Notes: generated by a model from the letters alone, not told the origin. A stretch of 47,654 nucleotides of DNA from an uncultured Blautia sp. (GCA_934408705.1 CAKRVL010000009.1:1-47654); one strand, 5' to 3'; numbered from the stretch's first letter, positions 1-9,202 are shown. Numbers and translations are program-made.

Positions 1-1
1 G

Positions 2-1393
2 TTTGTACAGAAGTATATAGATTTTTTTGATATACAAACCATGGCGGCACGGCTTCATAATAAAGAATCTATGTCTTATGAATTCAAAAAAAAGGATGGA
101 TCGTGGTTCCTTTCCATGGTTGTTCCTCAGAGCTATGATAAAAATGGAAATCTTACATCAGTGCTGATCGCGAATCGAGATGTGACAGACGAAAAACTGC
201 GGGAATTAAGACAAGAGGAAGAGTTGCGGGAAGCCAAATTAAAAGCTGAAAGTGCAAATAAAGCAAAATCATCATTTCTGTTCGATATGTCTCATGACAT
301 CAGGACTCCTATGAATGCAATCATTGGTTATGCGGAGCTGGCATCCAGGCATTTGAAAGAAACTGAAAAACTTAGTAGATACCTTGAAAAAATACAAGTA
401 TGCGGAGTTGGACTTCTGTCACTGCTTAGTAATATTCTGGATCTTGCAAGAATTGAAAATAATAAGGTCGAAATAGAATACGCTGTTTCGAATGTTCATG
501 AAAATTTTGAAAATTGTATTGCTATCTTTCAACAGCAGGCAGAAAGTAAAAATCAGACTCTTTCTCTGACAGAGCAAATTATGTATCCGTATGTATATAT
601 GGATGCACCGCACTTATCAGAAGTCTGTTTCAACATTATAAGCAATGCTATAAAGTATACAAATACAGGAGGTACGATATCCTGTAATGTCGTACAGAAA
701 CCTTGCGGAAAAGAAGACTGGTGCGATATGATCATCACCATTACCGATAACGGAATTGGTATGTCTGAAGAATTCCAAAAGCATATTTTCGAATCTTTTG
801 AAAGAGAACGTAATTCTACAGTCAGTCATATTGAGGGCAGCGGCATCGGAATGGGCATTACGAAAAAGCTTGTAAATCTCATGGATGGCACAATAGAAGT
901 AAAAAGCAAGCAAGGTGAGGGTTCCACATTTACAGTGACTATTCCTTGCCAAAAAGCGTCAAAAGAAGATTCGCCGGTGAAGAAAGATAGTAATCTGCGT
1001 AATAAGAATTGTTTAAACGGTGTTCGGATTTTATTAGTCGAAGATAACGAGATTAATGCAGAAATCGCAACAGAACTATTGACGGAAGAAGGATGTATTG
1101 TTGAAACTGCAAATGACGGTGCTGTATGCATTGATATGGTTGAAAAGGCTGATGCCGATTATTACAAGATGATTCTTATGGATGTTCAGATGCCGGTTAT
1201 GAATGGATATGATGCTACATCAGCTATCCGAAGGATGAAGGATACTAAAAAAGCCGGGATTCCAATTATAGCAATGACTGCCAATGTTTTCGCAGAAGAT
1301 ACACAAAAGGCTCTTGCTGTTGGAATGAATGATTATGTTGTAAAGCCTGTTGATATGAACATTCTTGTGCCAACAATGGTGAAATACTTATAA
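2..1393 (+). CDS. Hybrid sensor histidine kinase with C-terminal receiver, 5' end outside window
   Basis: The reading frame is open to the left edge, so this is the 3' part of a longer gene; the first ATG at 41 is probably internal. It begins in the tail of a PAS-like domain (pattern ending in NRDVTDEK), then a short coiled coil. The HisKA box MSHDIRTPMN follows, with the phospho-accepting His codon at 293. The HATPase domain shows the N box (NIISNAIKYT), DNGIGM and GSGIGMGI. A receiver domain at the C-terminus has acidic VEDNE, phospho-Asp in MDVQMP and Lys in VVKPVD. Such proteins autophosphorylate on His and pass phosphate to their own receiver. No Hpt or DNA-binding output is visible. It converges on the GGDEF gene and shares a terminator hairpin with it. 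The family assignment is sure; ligand and missing N-terminus are unknown. Confidence 0.93.
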   Translation, partial: FVQKYIDFFDIQTMAARLHNKESMSYEFKKKDGSWFLSMVVPQSYDKNGNLTSVLIANRDVTDEKLRELRQEEELREAKLKAESANKAKSSFLFDMSHDIRTPMNAIIGYAELASRHLKETEKLSRYLEKIQVCGVGLLSLLSNILDLARIENNKVEIEYAVSNVHENFENCIAIFQQQAESKNQTLSLTEQIMYPYVYMDAPHLSEVCFNIISNAIKYTNTGGTISCNVVQKPCGKEDWCDMIITITDNGIGMSEEFQKHIFESFERERNSTVSHIEGSGIGMGITKKLVNLMDGTIEVKSKQGEGSTFTVTIPCQKASKEDSPVKKDSNLRNKNCLNGVRILLVEDNEINAEIATELLTEEGCIVETANDGAVCIDMVEKADADYYKMILMDVQMPVMNGYDATSAIRRMKDTKKAGIPIIAMTANVFAEDTQKALAVGMNDYVVKPVDMNILVPTMVKYL

Positions 1394-1406
1394 AATGTGA
1401 AATGCG

Positions 1407-1444
1407 AAACAGAGCGTATGGAAATAAACTATACGCTCTGTTTT
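1407..1444. terminator. Bidirectional terminator hairpin between convergent genes
   Basis: The arms AAACAGAGCGTAT and ATACGCTCTGTTT pair perfectly around an 11-nt loop. T residues follow on the plus strand and A residues precede it, giving a T run on the minus strand. It lies between the stop codons of the hybrid kinase and the GGDEF gene and can serve both. Confidence 0.85.
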
Positions 1445-1452
1445 GACTTTTG

Positions 1453-3213
1453 CTATCCGGAAAATTTATCACTGTAATGAATATGCATATCTTCCCAGTC
1501 CATGAATAATACATAAAATACTTTTCCATATTGCTGGCTTTCTACGATTCTTCCGTGGTCAAGCACAGAGAGATAAGTTCCGTCAGCCTTTCGAAGATGA
1601 AAGTGAATATAGTCATTTTCATTGCCGCTGTCAATCTGTTCCCAGATACTTGATTCTATCTGTTGCCGTTCATCCTCCCGGATCAGATTGCGGAAACTTT
1701 TCTTAGTAAGTCTGAATAGCTCATCGCTATCTTTATATCCAGCCATATGAAGGAATTCATGGTTTGCATAAAATAGTTCATCATCTTCTTTGTGGGCTCT
1801 GTATATGATAAATGCACCTGGAAGATGTTCTGAAATATCCTTGAATGCGAATCCCAGTTGTTTGCGGACACCTGACTGAAGACCTTCTCTGTAGGCCATA
1901 CATCCATTTTTTCCATGAAGCTTTATTGCATAAAGGGCTGCATCTGCACAGCGCATGAGCTGAGAACGGTTGGATGCAAATGTTGGATATTCTGTATATC
2001 CAAGAGAAATATAAAAGGCATGTTTTTCACCGTGACATGTGAATGCTTTTGGAAGCTTAGTGAATTGCTGCAGATGTTCTTCTGCTTCCTCAAGGGTATA
2101 ATTGGGTAAAAGAATACAGAATTCGTCACCACCATTCCTTCCCAGTAATGCATCAGGTGGAAAAAAAGCTTTCATGCTGTCTGCCAGACTCTTTAATGCC
2201 TTGTCTCCATAGCCATGTCCATAGATATCATTGATAAACTTAAAGTCATCGATATCAAGGAGCGCAGCTACAAAATGTGCTTGCGGATTTTTTTTAATCA
2301 TTTTTTCTGCAAATTCATCAAATCCATAGCGGTTATAAATATTTGTAAGAGAATCGGTACGTGCCAGTATCTGAAATTTTTTCTTATGTTCTTTTGCTAT
2401 TAACAATACCCTGGTAAGGACTGACAGAAGCAGGCTTATAGCAAGGAACATTCCACTGATAATTACGATTAAAGTGTAGTTTCTCCATCCACTTTTAGGC
2501 GTTATCTCAAATTTCCAGTTTTCGTCTCCTACTGTAAAAGTATAAGAAACAGGATGATTTATTTGACCATCTGACTGAGAAACCACTTTATAAGTGCCAC
2601 TCCAGGGCGTATCTGTTTTTAAAAGTCTATATTCATATCCAAAATTCGATAGGGCACTGATTGAATCTGAAAAAATATTCGGAACACGCAGGATAGCAAT
2701 GGTAAATCCCCAGAAATATTCTTGCCCGTTATCATCCTTCAGGTAGACTGGATCGCGAACTGCAAGTCCATAGCCGCCCTGTTTCAATTCGAAGGGACCT
2801 TGCGTAATGAGTGTATGGTTGTCTCTTGCGTAGTAGGAAATCTCTCCGCGGTCTTTATCATGGATCAGATCGATCTTACCTGCCTCATTTCCCTCAGCCG
2901 GATAAATATCTGTCACAATACCATCCGGAGCAAGCTGCACACTTTCAATAGAATCTGATATAAGATTTTCGGCAATGGTGTCAAACTGATGAATCTCGCC
3001 ATTTTCACTGATCAGGAGCTGCTCCAAGGTATTCGTGATCGCAATTCCGTTTGTAATTTCATTCTTTATGCGTTCACCATAGGTGGTTGCGTTTAATTGT
3101 GCTGTTATGTGTCTCTGCTCTTTTTCATGGGTATCTGTTCTGTATACAATTAAACCAACAAGGCATATGCCCAGTAAAAAAACGATAAGAGGCACAAGTG
3201 TTTTTTTCTTCAC
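1453..3213 (-). CDS. Membrane diguanylate cyclase: CHASE-like sensor + GGDEF + C-terminal PAS
   Basis: The protein has 586 residues. An N-terminal membrane segment (about 5-25) is followed by an extracellular region of about 220 residues with CHASE-like features (LQLAPDGIV, a DPVYL motif, FWGF) and a second membrane segment near 245-270. The GGDEF domain follows (about 285-440), with DIDDFKFIND and an intact GRNGGDEF catalytic loop. A PAS-like domain sits at the C-terminus (about 455-580), an unusual position for a GGDEF protein. The canonical RxxD inhibitory site before GGDEF is absent. The family makes c-di-GMP from two GTP. The start is a GTG codon behind GAGGTGAATTAG. The family assignment is firm; CHASE is inferred from pattern. 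Confidence 0.9.
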   Translation of the reverse strand: MKKKTLVPLIVFLLGICLVGLIVYRTDTHEKEQRHITAQLNATTYGERIKNEITNGIAITNTLEQLLISENGEIHQFDTIAENLISDSIESVQLAPDGIVTDIYPAEGNEAGKIDLIHDKDRGEISYYARDNHTLITQGPFELKQGGYGLAVRDPVYLKDDNGQEYFWGFTIAILRVPNIFSDSISALSNFGYEYRLLKTDTPWSGTYKVVSQSDGQINHPVSYTFTVGDENWKFEITPKSGWRNYTLIVIISGMFLAISLLLSVLTRVLLIAKEHKKKFQILARTDSLTNIYNRYGFDEFAEKMIKKNPQAHFVAALLDIDDFKFINDIYGHGYGDKALKSLADSMKAFFPPDALLGRNGGDEFCILLPNYTLEEAEEHLQQFTKLPKAFTCHGEKHAFYISLGYTEYPTFASNRSQLMRCADAALYAIKLHGKNGCMAYREGLQSGVRKQLGFAFKDISEHLPGAFIIYRAHKEDDELFYANHEFLHMAGYKDSDELFRLTKKSFRNLIREDERQQIESSIWEQIDSGNENDYIHFHLRKADGTYLSVLDHGRIVESQQYGKVFYVLFMDWEDMHIHYSDKFSG

Positions 3214-3232
3214 CTAATTCACCTCGTTTTTT

Positions 3233-3249
3233 TATAATGAAACATTATA
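3233..3249. repeat. Perfect 7+7 bp palindrome upstream of the GGDEF gene
   Basis: TATAATG and CATTATA flank AAA, 20 bp upstream of the GTG start of the minus-strand GGDEF gene. Each arm holds a -10-like hexamer (TATAAT on one strand, its complement on the other), so it may be a promoter core with an overlapping operator. Function is inferred. Confidence 0.4.
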
Positions 3250-3340
3250 ACAGAGAAATTGAAAAAGAAAATATTTTTTCTGAAATAAGCACAATATATC
3301 ACGTAAATTTTTATTTCATCATTGCTTTCAACAATCGCAC

Positions 3341-3369
3341 TTTACAAGTCTGATGCAAAACTGTACAAT
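3341..3369 (+). promoter_or_regulatory. Sigma-A-type promoter for the LOG-GGDEF-GNAT operon
   Basis: TTTACA (-35, 5 of 6 consensus) and TACAAT (-10, 5 of 6) are separated by exactly 17 nt. The start codon at 3402 lies 33 nt further on, behind a TTGGAGGAAACC ribosome binding site. Confidence 0.75.
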
Positions 3370-3401
3370 GATAGCGATTTTAAAATTGGAGGAAACCTTG
3401 C

Positions 3402-3938
3402 ATGAATATTACAGTTTATCTCGGAGCAAGTGACGGGAATGATCCATGCTTACGGAAATCGGTTGAGGAATTGGGAACATGGATTGGAAACAGTGGAAAT
3501 GCACTGATCTATGGCGGCTCGAAATCTGGACTGATGGGTGCAATCGCTGACAGTGTTTTGAAGGCAGGTGGAGAAGTAACGGGGGTTGAACCGCAGTTTT
3601 TTATCGAAAGCGAAATTCAGCATGATGGTCTGACCAGGCTAATTGTGACCAAGGATATGTCAGAACGTAAAAATAAAATGATTGAGCTTGGTGATGCTTT
3701 CATTGCTTTTCCAGGTGGTACGGGAACATTGGAAGAAATTACAGAGGTTATGTCCAAGGTGTCTTTAAAGCATTTGGATGCACCATGTATTCTCTATAAT
3801 TTGAATGGCTACTATGATGGTTTGAAGGAACTTCTGGCGCATATGATTGAAAAAGATCTTTCCTCCAAGGCACGGCAGGAGGGCATTTATTTTGCCGAGA
3901 ATCTTGATGATATAAAACGAATCTTGCTTAAGGAATAG
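3402..3938 (+). CDS. LOG family protein (TIGR00730 type)
   Basis: A 178-residue Rossmann-fold protein of the Lonely Guy family. It carries the hallmark PGGTGTLEE (PGGxGTxxE) motif, with the partner Arg in SERKNKMIELGDAFIAF, and the N-terminal YGGSKSGLMGAIAD nucleotide loop. Family members hydrolyse nucleoside 5'-monophosphates, classically cytokinin ribotides, to base plus ribose 5-phosphate; the physiological substrate in gut bacteria is unknown. The length is typical. It is the first gene of a tight operon: the next ORF starts 12 nt after its stop. The start is supported by a GGAGG site. Confidence 0.9.
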   Translation: MNITVYLGASDGNDPCLRKSVEELGTWIGNSGNALIYGGSKSGLMGAIADSVLKAGGEVTGVEPQFFIESEIQHDGLTRLIVTKDMSERKNKMIELGDAFIAFPGGTGTLEEITEVMSKVSLKHLDAPCILYNLNGYYDGLKELLAHMIEKDLSSKARQEGIYFAENLDDIKRILLKE

Positions 3939-3950
3939 GAATGTTTTGTA

Positions 3951-5039
3951 ATGAGTGGGTATTTTTGTGTTTTAACGGTAATAGATTTTTTTGTTCTGAG
4001 TTTTATGTGTATTCTTACAAACTTGAGTGAATCATTAAGTAAAAAGCAAAAGCGTGGTTTTTTCTTTGCATTTGTACTTATTGCGTGGGTTTCAGTGCTG
4101 GAGGTTATCACACTTGTAGTTGATGGTAAACCATCAGGTTATCGCTGGCTGAATATTGCGTCGAATTATCTGGGATTTGGCTTGTCACCGGCAGTGTCAA
4201 TCTGTCTGGCATATGTTTTGGATAGGAAAACAATTTTTAAGCGTGCAATCAAAATTGCGATGTGCTGTGAGATAGGATATTTAATTTTCCTTTTTTTATC
4301 AATTCCATATGGAGTAGTATTCTCTGTAAGTGCAGATAATATTTATTCCCGCGGTGAATATTTTTACATTTATATTATTGTGTACTTTGCAGCGATTTTA
4401 TATCTTTCAGTATCTACGATTATTATGGCCAGGGAGTTTCAGAATCGTAGCAGGGTGCTTATCTATCCATTGATTTTTTTTCTGGCAGCAGAAACGGTTA
4501 TTCAGGTGATGCTGCCTGAACTTCGTGTTACCTGGATGTGCGTCACGTTACTTTCAGTGCTGTATTTTATCTATTGCAATGAGATGTGGAATCAGCTGGA
4601 TGCACTTACCGGTCTTTTGAATCAGAACAGTTATTTAAATCGCACAAGGGAAGTTCGCCGTGATGGTGGAGTGCTTATTGTGTTTGACGTGGATGATTTT
4701 AAAATGATTAACGATCGTTATGGCCATGTGCAGGGTGATGCTTGTCTTTCTGCAATAGCAGCCTGTATCAAAAAAGCTTATGCAAATTATGGGGAGTGTT
4801 ATCGTATTGGCGGTGACGAATTTTGCGTGTTGCTGAAAAAAATGGAAATGGAAGCGGAGTGCAGACAAAATTTTGATCGTTATCTTGAGAAGAAAAGAAG
4901 AAATATTACTTTTTTACCGACAGTTTCTGTTGGATCGTCTGTATTTTCAGGTGAGGATATTTTGAAGATCAAGGACAGGGCTGATCGCGATATGTATCAA
5001 TGCAAAAAAGAACGAAAGGATTGCGCTGGAGCAGAATAA
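3951..5039 (+). CDS. Membrane-anchored GGDEF diguanylate cyclase
   Basis: The protein has 362 residues. The first 205 or so are dominated by hydrophobic segments (about six to seven predicted membrane spans), forming a small integral-membrane sensor without a domain I can name. The GGDEF domain follows from DALTGLLNQNSYL, with VFDVDDFKMINDRYGH and an intact RIGGDEF loop. No RxxD inhibitory site is seen. The GGDEF domain is short and ends soon after the RADRDMYQCKK helix. It follows the LOG gene by 12 nt and precedes the acetyltransferase by 7 nt, so the three are probably co-transcribed. The membrane stimulus is unknown. Confidence 0.9.
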   Translation: MSGYFCVLTVIDFFVLSFMCILTNLSESLSKKQKRGFFFAFVLIAWVSVLEVITLVVDGKPSGYRWLNIASNYLGFGLSPAVSICLAYVLDRKTIFKRAIKIAMCCEIGYLIFLFLSIPYGVVFSVSADNIYSRGEYFYIYIIVYFAAILYLSVSTIIMAREFQNRSRVLIYPLIFFLAAETVIQVMLPELRVTWMCVTLLSVLYFIYCNEMWNQLDALTGLLNQNSYLNRTREVRRDGGVLIVFDVDDFKMINDRYGHVQGDACLSAIAACIKKAYANYGECYRIGGDEFCVLLKKMEMEAECRQNFDRYLEKKRRNITFLPTVSVGSSVFSGEDILKIKDRADRDMYQCKKERKDCAGAE

Positions 5040-5046
5040 GTATAAA

Positions 5047-5523
5047 ATGATTATCAGAAAAGCAGAAGAAAAAGACATTCCGAGAATTATTGAATTATTA
5101 GGACAGGTGCTGCAAATTCATGCAGATATAAGACCTGATATTTTCATTCCCGATACGACCAAATATACTGCTGATGAATTGGCAGAGCTTTTGAAAAATA
5201 AAGAAAAGCCCATATATGTTGCAGTAAACGAAGCGGATGTTTGTGTAGGATATGCGTTTTGCCAATTGCAGGAACAACCTTTTTCGAATAATATGGTACC
5301 ATTTAAGTCCTTTTTTATAGATGATCTGTGTGTTGACAGGCAGGTACGGGGGCAGCATATTGGTGAAAGTCTGTTTGAATATGTAAAAAACGAAGCAAAG
5401 CAAATGGGATGCTATGAAGTGACATTGAATGTATGGGCAGGCAATACTTCAGCAGAGAAATTCTATGAAAAGATGGGAATGAAGACAAAGGAAAGACAAA
5501 TGGAATATATCCTGAAAAATTGA
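5047..5523 (+). CDS. GNAT family N-acetyltransferase
   Basis: A 158-residue single GNAT domain starting with MIIRKAEEKDIPRIIELL. The acetyl-CoA loop (QVRGQHIGESLFEYV, matching R/QxxGxG/A) is present, followed by the NVWAGNTSAEKFYEKMGM segment of the fold's C-terminal half. It would acetylate an unidentified amine substrate in the cytoplasm. It is the last gene of the LOG operon. The ribosome binding site is weak: a GGAG lies about 16 nt upstream, so translational coupling to the GGDEF gene is likely. Confidence 0.88.
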   Translation: MIIRKAEEKDIPRIIELLGQVLQIHADIRPDIFIPDTTKYTADELAELLKNKEKPIYVAVNEADVCVGYAFCQLQEQPFSNNMVPFKSFFIDDLCVDRQVRGQHIGESLFEYVKNEAKQMGCYEVTLNVWAGNTSAEKFYEKMGMKTKERQMEYILKN

Positions 5524-5568
5524 TGGAAGCATTGCGGAATAGGAGAAGGAAAACCCATTAAGCTGCAT

Positions 5569-5602
5569 AGCTACTCTGTCGTTTTATTTCGGCAGAGTAA
5601 CT
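5569..5602. terminator. Candidate terminator hairpin between convergent GNAT and proX-like genes
   Basis: AGCTACTCTGTCG pairs with CGGCAGAGTAACT (12 of 13 positions, one G-U) around TTTTATTT. The hairpin overlaps the stop of the minus-strand gene. There is no strong T run, so the function is uncertain. Confidence 0.45.
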
Positions 5603-6129
5603 GTGATCGGCGTATGTCCAAGTGCCGGGATGATTTTTTCCATAAGATCTTCGGTTGTAAATTTCAGACTTGAGGTATTGATACACGGATGACAGCCGAA
5701 ATATGGTTTGTGCATGAGATCCTCATCAATCAGAAGCTGTACATTCTTTTCTGAATCGTTCATCAGTCCAAGGACACTGACAGATCCGGGAGTGATATCA
5801 AGGTACTTCTCCATATATTCCGGTTTGGCAAAAGACAATCTCGCAGAGTGGATTTGTGCAGAGAGATCTTTTGTTTTGAACGATTTATTGCCAGGCATTA
5901 AAAGAAGATAAAAATCAGTCTCCTGGCGGTTGCATAGAAAAAGATTTTTGCAGATTGTGGTATTGTCGCCAAGGACGCGGTCAATCTCTTCGCAGGCTTC
6001 CATAGTCATTGCTGCTTCGTGGTCAATACGCTGATATTTAATTCCAAGTTTATCTAAAAAATCATAGACACGGATTTCTTTGTCCAGACGGTTATCTGTG
6101 TTTTGAGGTCTTCCATTTTGTAATTCCAT
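5584..6129 (-). CDS. ProX/YbaK-type aminoacyl-tRNA editing deacylase (PrdX family)
   Basis: A 181-residue stand-alone editing domain. Family signatures include the N-terminal VYDFLDKLGIKYQRIDHEAAMT, the KNLFLCNR strand, the LLLMPGNKSFKTKDLSAQ segment, TPGSVSVLGLMND and the C-terminal CHPCINTSSL. Homologues remove alanine (or related amino acids) from mischarged tRNA-Pro in trans. The length matches free-standing ProX proteins. It starts at an ATG behind AAGGAACAACACGAA. It is monocistronic and converges on the GNAT gene. Assignment to the superfamily is strong; the exact amino-acid specificity is inferred. Confidence 0.88.
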   Translation of the reverse strand: MELQNGRPQNTDNRLDKEIRVYDFLDKLGIKYQRIDHEAAMTMEACEEIDRVLGDNTTICKNLFLCNRQETDFYLLLMPGNKSFKTKDLSAQIHSARLSFAKPEYMEKYLDITPGSVSVLGLMNDSEKNVQLLIDEDLMHKPYFGCHPCINTSSLKFTTEDLMEKIIPALGHTPITVTLPK

Positions 6130-6241
6130 TTCGTGTTGTTCCTTCTACTTGAATTTTTATGATGAAAGTGTAAACCTTTTGTATGCGGATTGTCAATAAA
6201 GGAATGGTGTTTGTGAATGAAAAATGGGTGAATATAAATCA

Positions 6242-6276
6242 AGGTGAAAAGCTGATTTTATTCAAACTTTTCACCT
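6242..6276 (-). terminator. Hairpin downstream of the GH95 gene
   Basis: AGGTGAAAAG and CTTTTCACCT pair perfectly around a 15-nt loop, 45 bp beyond the GH95 stop codon. No long T run follows, so it may act as a weak terminator or a 3'-end stabiliser. Confidence 0.5.
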
Positions 6277-6320
6277 ATCATTATCGTAGAAAATATTATT
6301 TCATCTATTGCTTTATTATC

Positions 6321-8879
6321 TTAAAATACAATTGTGTAAGTCTCTCCGGCTTTTGTCTGGAAAGCAATCTTATTATCTGAAAGTACCTGTGTCTCTACAG
6401 CTGTTCCATCAGACTGTTTAACTGTGTAAGCTGCAATTCCCTTATATTCGCCGATGAATGTTCCGCCGTTTCTTGATGTGATATCAAAACAATCTGCTTT
6501 TCCGTCGGACCATTTCATGTTAATTTCATAGTTTCCTCTTGCAACAATACCATCAACATGTCCGGTGTTCCACTGTTTTGGAAGTGCCGGCAGGAACTGG
6601 ACATATCCAAGCTGGCTCTGAAGGAGCATTTCATTGATACCGGCGGTGTAACCAAAGTTACCATCAATCTGGAAGATTGGTGATTCTTTGTAGTTTGCTC
6701 CTGCACCATGAGAGCAGAACATATTTGTTAAAAATCCGGAGTTACCTCCGCCAACATCTGACTGTACAAGCTGGAATGCTTCTTCTGCATGTCCGGTACG
6801 TGCCCACAGATTAAGCTTGTGTGCCTTAGACCAGCCGGTTGCATCCAGTCCACGCTCATTCAGGGAAACAATCGCTGCATCCATATATTCCGGGTTGTCT
6901 TTGTTGATCAGAGTACATGGATATAATGCCATCAAATGAGAAAGATGACGATGGGGTGGCTGTACACCTGAATTCTGTGCACCAAGGCTCTGTCTCCACT
7001 GGGGAATATCAATCTCAGGAAGATTTCCAGCCTGTGCTTTTCCAATATGTGTTTCTTCATACCATTCTTTTACCTGACCGTCAGCGCCTACTAAAACCGG
7101 GGCGAGCTGTGCCTGTTTTTCTTTCCACTTCGCGATCAGCTCTGCATCAACACCTAATATTTCAGCGGCCTGGATCGTGTTTTCAAAATGCTGCCAGATA
7201 AACTGCTGGTCGTAGGATGAACCATTTACGATGGGACCATTTTCCGGAGAATAAGAAGGTGCGGAGACATAACGCTGCTGATTCTTACTCCAGTAAAGTG
7301 CTTTATCCCAGAAATTAGCAACCTCCCTCAGAGATGGATAAAGCTCCTTCAGATATTCTGTATCTTCAGTGTACAGATAGTATTCATAAGAATCCAGAAG
7401 TGCCCATGCGGATCCAATTGGATTCCATCCCGCTGCATTATCCTTCTGTCCCATTGTTGAAAACATGTATGGTGTACTGAAACATCCTACCAGCCATCCG
7501 TTCTCTTCTCCGTTTTCGCTCTTGATGCCAAAGGAAGCGGCAGCAGAATCACGTCCAGCTTCTTTCAGAATATTTAGATAATCATTATATGGCTTCATAC
7601 ATTCACCAAGATTACTTGCCATAGTCGGCCAGTAGTTCATCTGAACGTTAATATTAAAGTGATAGTCTCCATACCATGTGAATGCTCCCTCACCCCAGAC
7701 TCCCTGAAGATTTGTAGGAAGAGCGCCCTCTCTGGAGCCTGCGATTGTAAGGTAACGTCCGAACTGATAGCACATTACCTCCAAAGCGCGCTGTTCTGTT
7801 TCAGTAGGAATCTCGCCGCCATTATTTTCTACCATGTTAGTGTATTTCCGGATCAACTCATCTGTAGGGAGCTGTGGGATTTCTTCATTGAAGCCCAGCT
7901 CCATGCGTGAGAATAATGCGGCATGATCCGCAATATGATCTGCTTTCAGTGCCTCATATCCTTTCTGGGCTGCGGCGAGGATTCTGCCGGTAATTGCAGC
8001 GTGAGGATCTTCTCCGCGGAAAGCCGGAAGCTCCATTTTATAATCAGTGCCACATGCAAAAAGTAAAGTAACTGCATCAGCATCAGATACACTGATCGCA
8101 GGGGTTCCATTATTTTCACTGACAGAAAGACTTCCGCCTTCATTAATAACTTTCAGCTGAGCTTCTGTTTCCAGTCCGTTTCCGATTAATGTATCGCGCA
8201 TGGTGATGGTATCGCCGTCAACAGTGTTTGTATAAGCGCTGCCGCCAATTAAATTCTCCAGATTAGTTTTAAAGCTGACTTTGCCAGTTGTGTCTGCGCT
8301 TAACCGAATTGCCATAATGTTATCCGGATAGCTGTTAAAATATTCTCTTGTGTAGTGGACACCCTCATAATCGTAATTTACAGTGGCCAATGCTGTACGC
8401 ATATCCAGATCTCTTACATAGTTGGATACTTTTGAAGCGTCCTGGTCATTGGAAATATATAAATTAGCGTAATCAGTAGGTGCTTCATATCCTGTCAGGT
8501 CACCCATGAGCTTGTTCAGTTCATCCATTGCTTCACCTTTGGTATCGGTGCCGCTTGCCTGATAGGAATTTTCATCAAAGCCGAAGACATACTGGGATTT
8601 ATCCTCAAGTCTCTCGCGAATGGCATTCAGATTATCTTTGATCTTCTGAAGATCCTCTTCTGTGTCAATTGGGTTTGTGATACCATAATTATAGTTGATA
8701 CTACCACCTGGTCCACCCTCCCAGACGGTTTTCTCATTAATATGGATTTTGTCGTTATTAACACCGCCAAATACAAGGGCACCCATGTAGCCATTTCCGA
8801 TTGCCAGCGCTTGTGTCTGCCAGTCCTCCGCGGGCTTATCGTACCAAAGTCTTAAAAGGTTATTGTTTCTTGTGTTCAT
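6321..8879 (-). CDS. GH95 family glycosidase (alpha-L-fucosidase type), cytoplasmic
   Basis: The protein has 852 residues, in the usual size range for GH95. The N-terminal beta-sandwich starts RLWYDKPAEDWQTQALAIGNGYMGALVFGG, the standard family opening. The (alpha/alpha)6 barrel carries NINVQMNYWP with the catalytic Asn pair at 409 and 411, SPENGP with the candidate acid Glu at 546, and FQIDGNFG with Asp 739. These correspond to the residues known from Bifidobacterium AfcA. The family hydrolyses alpha-1,2-fucosyl or alpha-galactosyl ends. There is no signal peptide, so it should act inside the cell on imported oligosaccharides. It is divergent from the sugar ABC operon and its upstream region has a LacI-like palindrome. 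The specific linkage cannot be read from sequence alone. Confidence 0.92.
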   Translation of the reverse strand: MNTRNNNLLRLWYDKPAEDWQTQALAIGNGYMGALVFGGVNNDKIHINEKTVWEGGPGGSINYNYGITNPIDTEEDLQKIKDNLNAIRERLEDKSQYVFGFDENSYQASGTDTKGEAMDELNKLMGDLTGYEAPTDYANLYISNDQDASKVSNYVRDLDMRTALATVNYDYEGVHYTREYFNSYPDNIMAIRLSADTTGKVSFKTNLENLIGGSAYTNTVDGDTITMRDTLIGNGLETEAQLKVINEGGSLSVSENNGTPAISVSDADAVTLLFACGTDYKMELPAFRGEDPHAAITGRILAAAQKGYEALKADHIADHAALFSRMELGFNEEIPQLPTDELIRKYTNMVENNGGEIPTETEQRALEVMCYQFGRYLTIAGSREGALPTNLQGVWGEGAFTWYGDYHFNINVQMNYWPTMASNLGECMKPYNDYLNILKEAGRDSAAASFGIKSENGEENGWLVGCFSTPYMFSTMGQKDNAAGWNPIGSAWALLDSYEYYLYTEDTEYLKELYPSLREVANFWDKALYWSKNQQRYVSAPSYSPENGPIVNGSSYDQQFIWQHFENTIQAAEILGVDAELIAKWKEKQAQLAPVLVGADGQVKEWYEETHIGKAQAGNLPEIDIPQWRQSLGAQNSGVQPPHRHLSHLMALYPCTLINKDNPEYMDAAIVSLNERGLDATGWSKAHKLNLWARTGHAEEAFQLVQSDVGGGNSGFLTNMFCSHGAGANYKESPIFQIDGNFGYTAGINEMLLQSQLGYVQFLPALPKQWNTGHVDGIVARGNYEINMKWSDGKADCFDITSRNGGTFIGEYKGIAAYTVKQSDGTAVETQVLSDNKIAFQTKAGETYTIVF

Positions 8880-8934
8880 TGTTACCTCCCCAGGTTACTT
8901 AGTTTTGTTACATCTGAAATATGTATTTGATATT

Positions 8935-8946
8935 AGAGCGTGCTCT
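8935..8946. promoter_or_regulatory. Candidate LacI-type operator upstream of GH95
   Basis: AGAGC-GT-GCTCT is a 5+5 bp palindrome 56 bp upstream of the GH95 start. It differs in sequence from the AACGTT operators at 9130 and 9203, so a different protein may bind it. Confidence 0.4.
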
Positions 8947-9086
8947 GGTTTATCTTTAATATCATAACATAATATGCAAATAAAGTCTTGGGGGAAATTT
9001 AAGAAGATAAAATACAACAGGAACTGAAAAAATAACCAAAAAAACTATTCGATATTCAGATAAAACATAAAAAATATAAAAAGCGA

Positions 9087-9115
9087 TTGACAGAATTTAA
9101 GAATACGTGTATGAT
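9087..9115 (+). promoter_or_regulatory. Strong sigma-A promoter of the sugar ABC operon
   Basis: A consensus TTGACA -35 and TATGAT -10 are separated by 17 nt. The predicted transcript start is near 9122, just before the first AACGTT palindrome, which suits repression by a LacI-family protein. Confidence 0.85.
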
Positions 9116-9129
9116 GAAAATACCAAATA

Positions 9130-9139
9130 GGAACGTTCC
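9130..9139. promoter_or_regulatory. LacI-family operator, copy 1
   Basis: GGAACGTTCC is a perfect 10-bp palindrome with a central CG, typical of LacI/GalR-family sites. It lies just downstream of the promoter's -10 box. Confidence 0.7.
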
Positions 9140-9202
9140 CATAAATAGAAAACAGTATATTTTGCATAAAAAATAAGAAATAAATTTTTTTTAAAAAAGA
9201 AT

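Noticed and set aside
617..952. 111-residue antisense ORF inside the hybrid kinase
   Set aside because: Shadow of the kinase HATPase coding region; Cys-, Phe- and Ser-rich composition without domain character.
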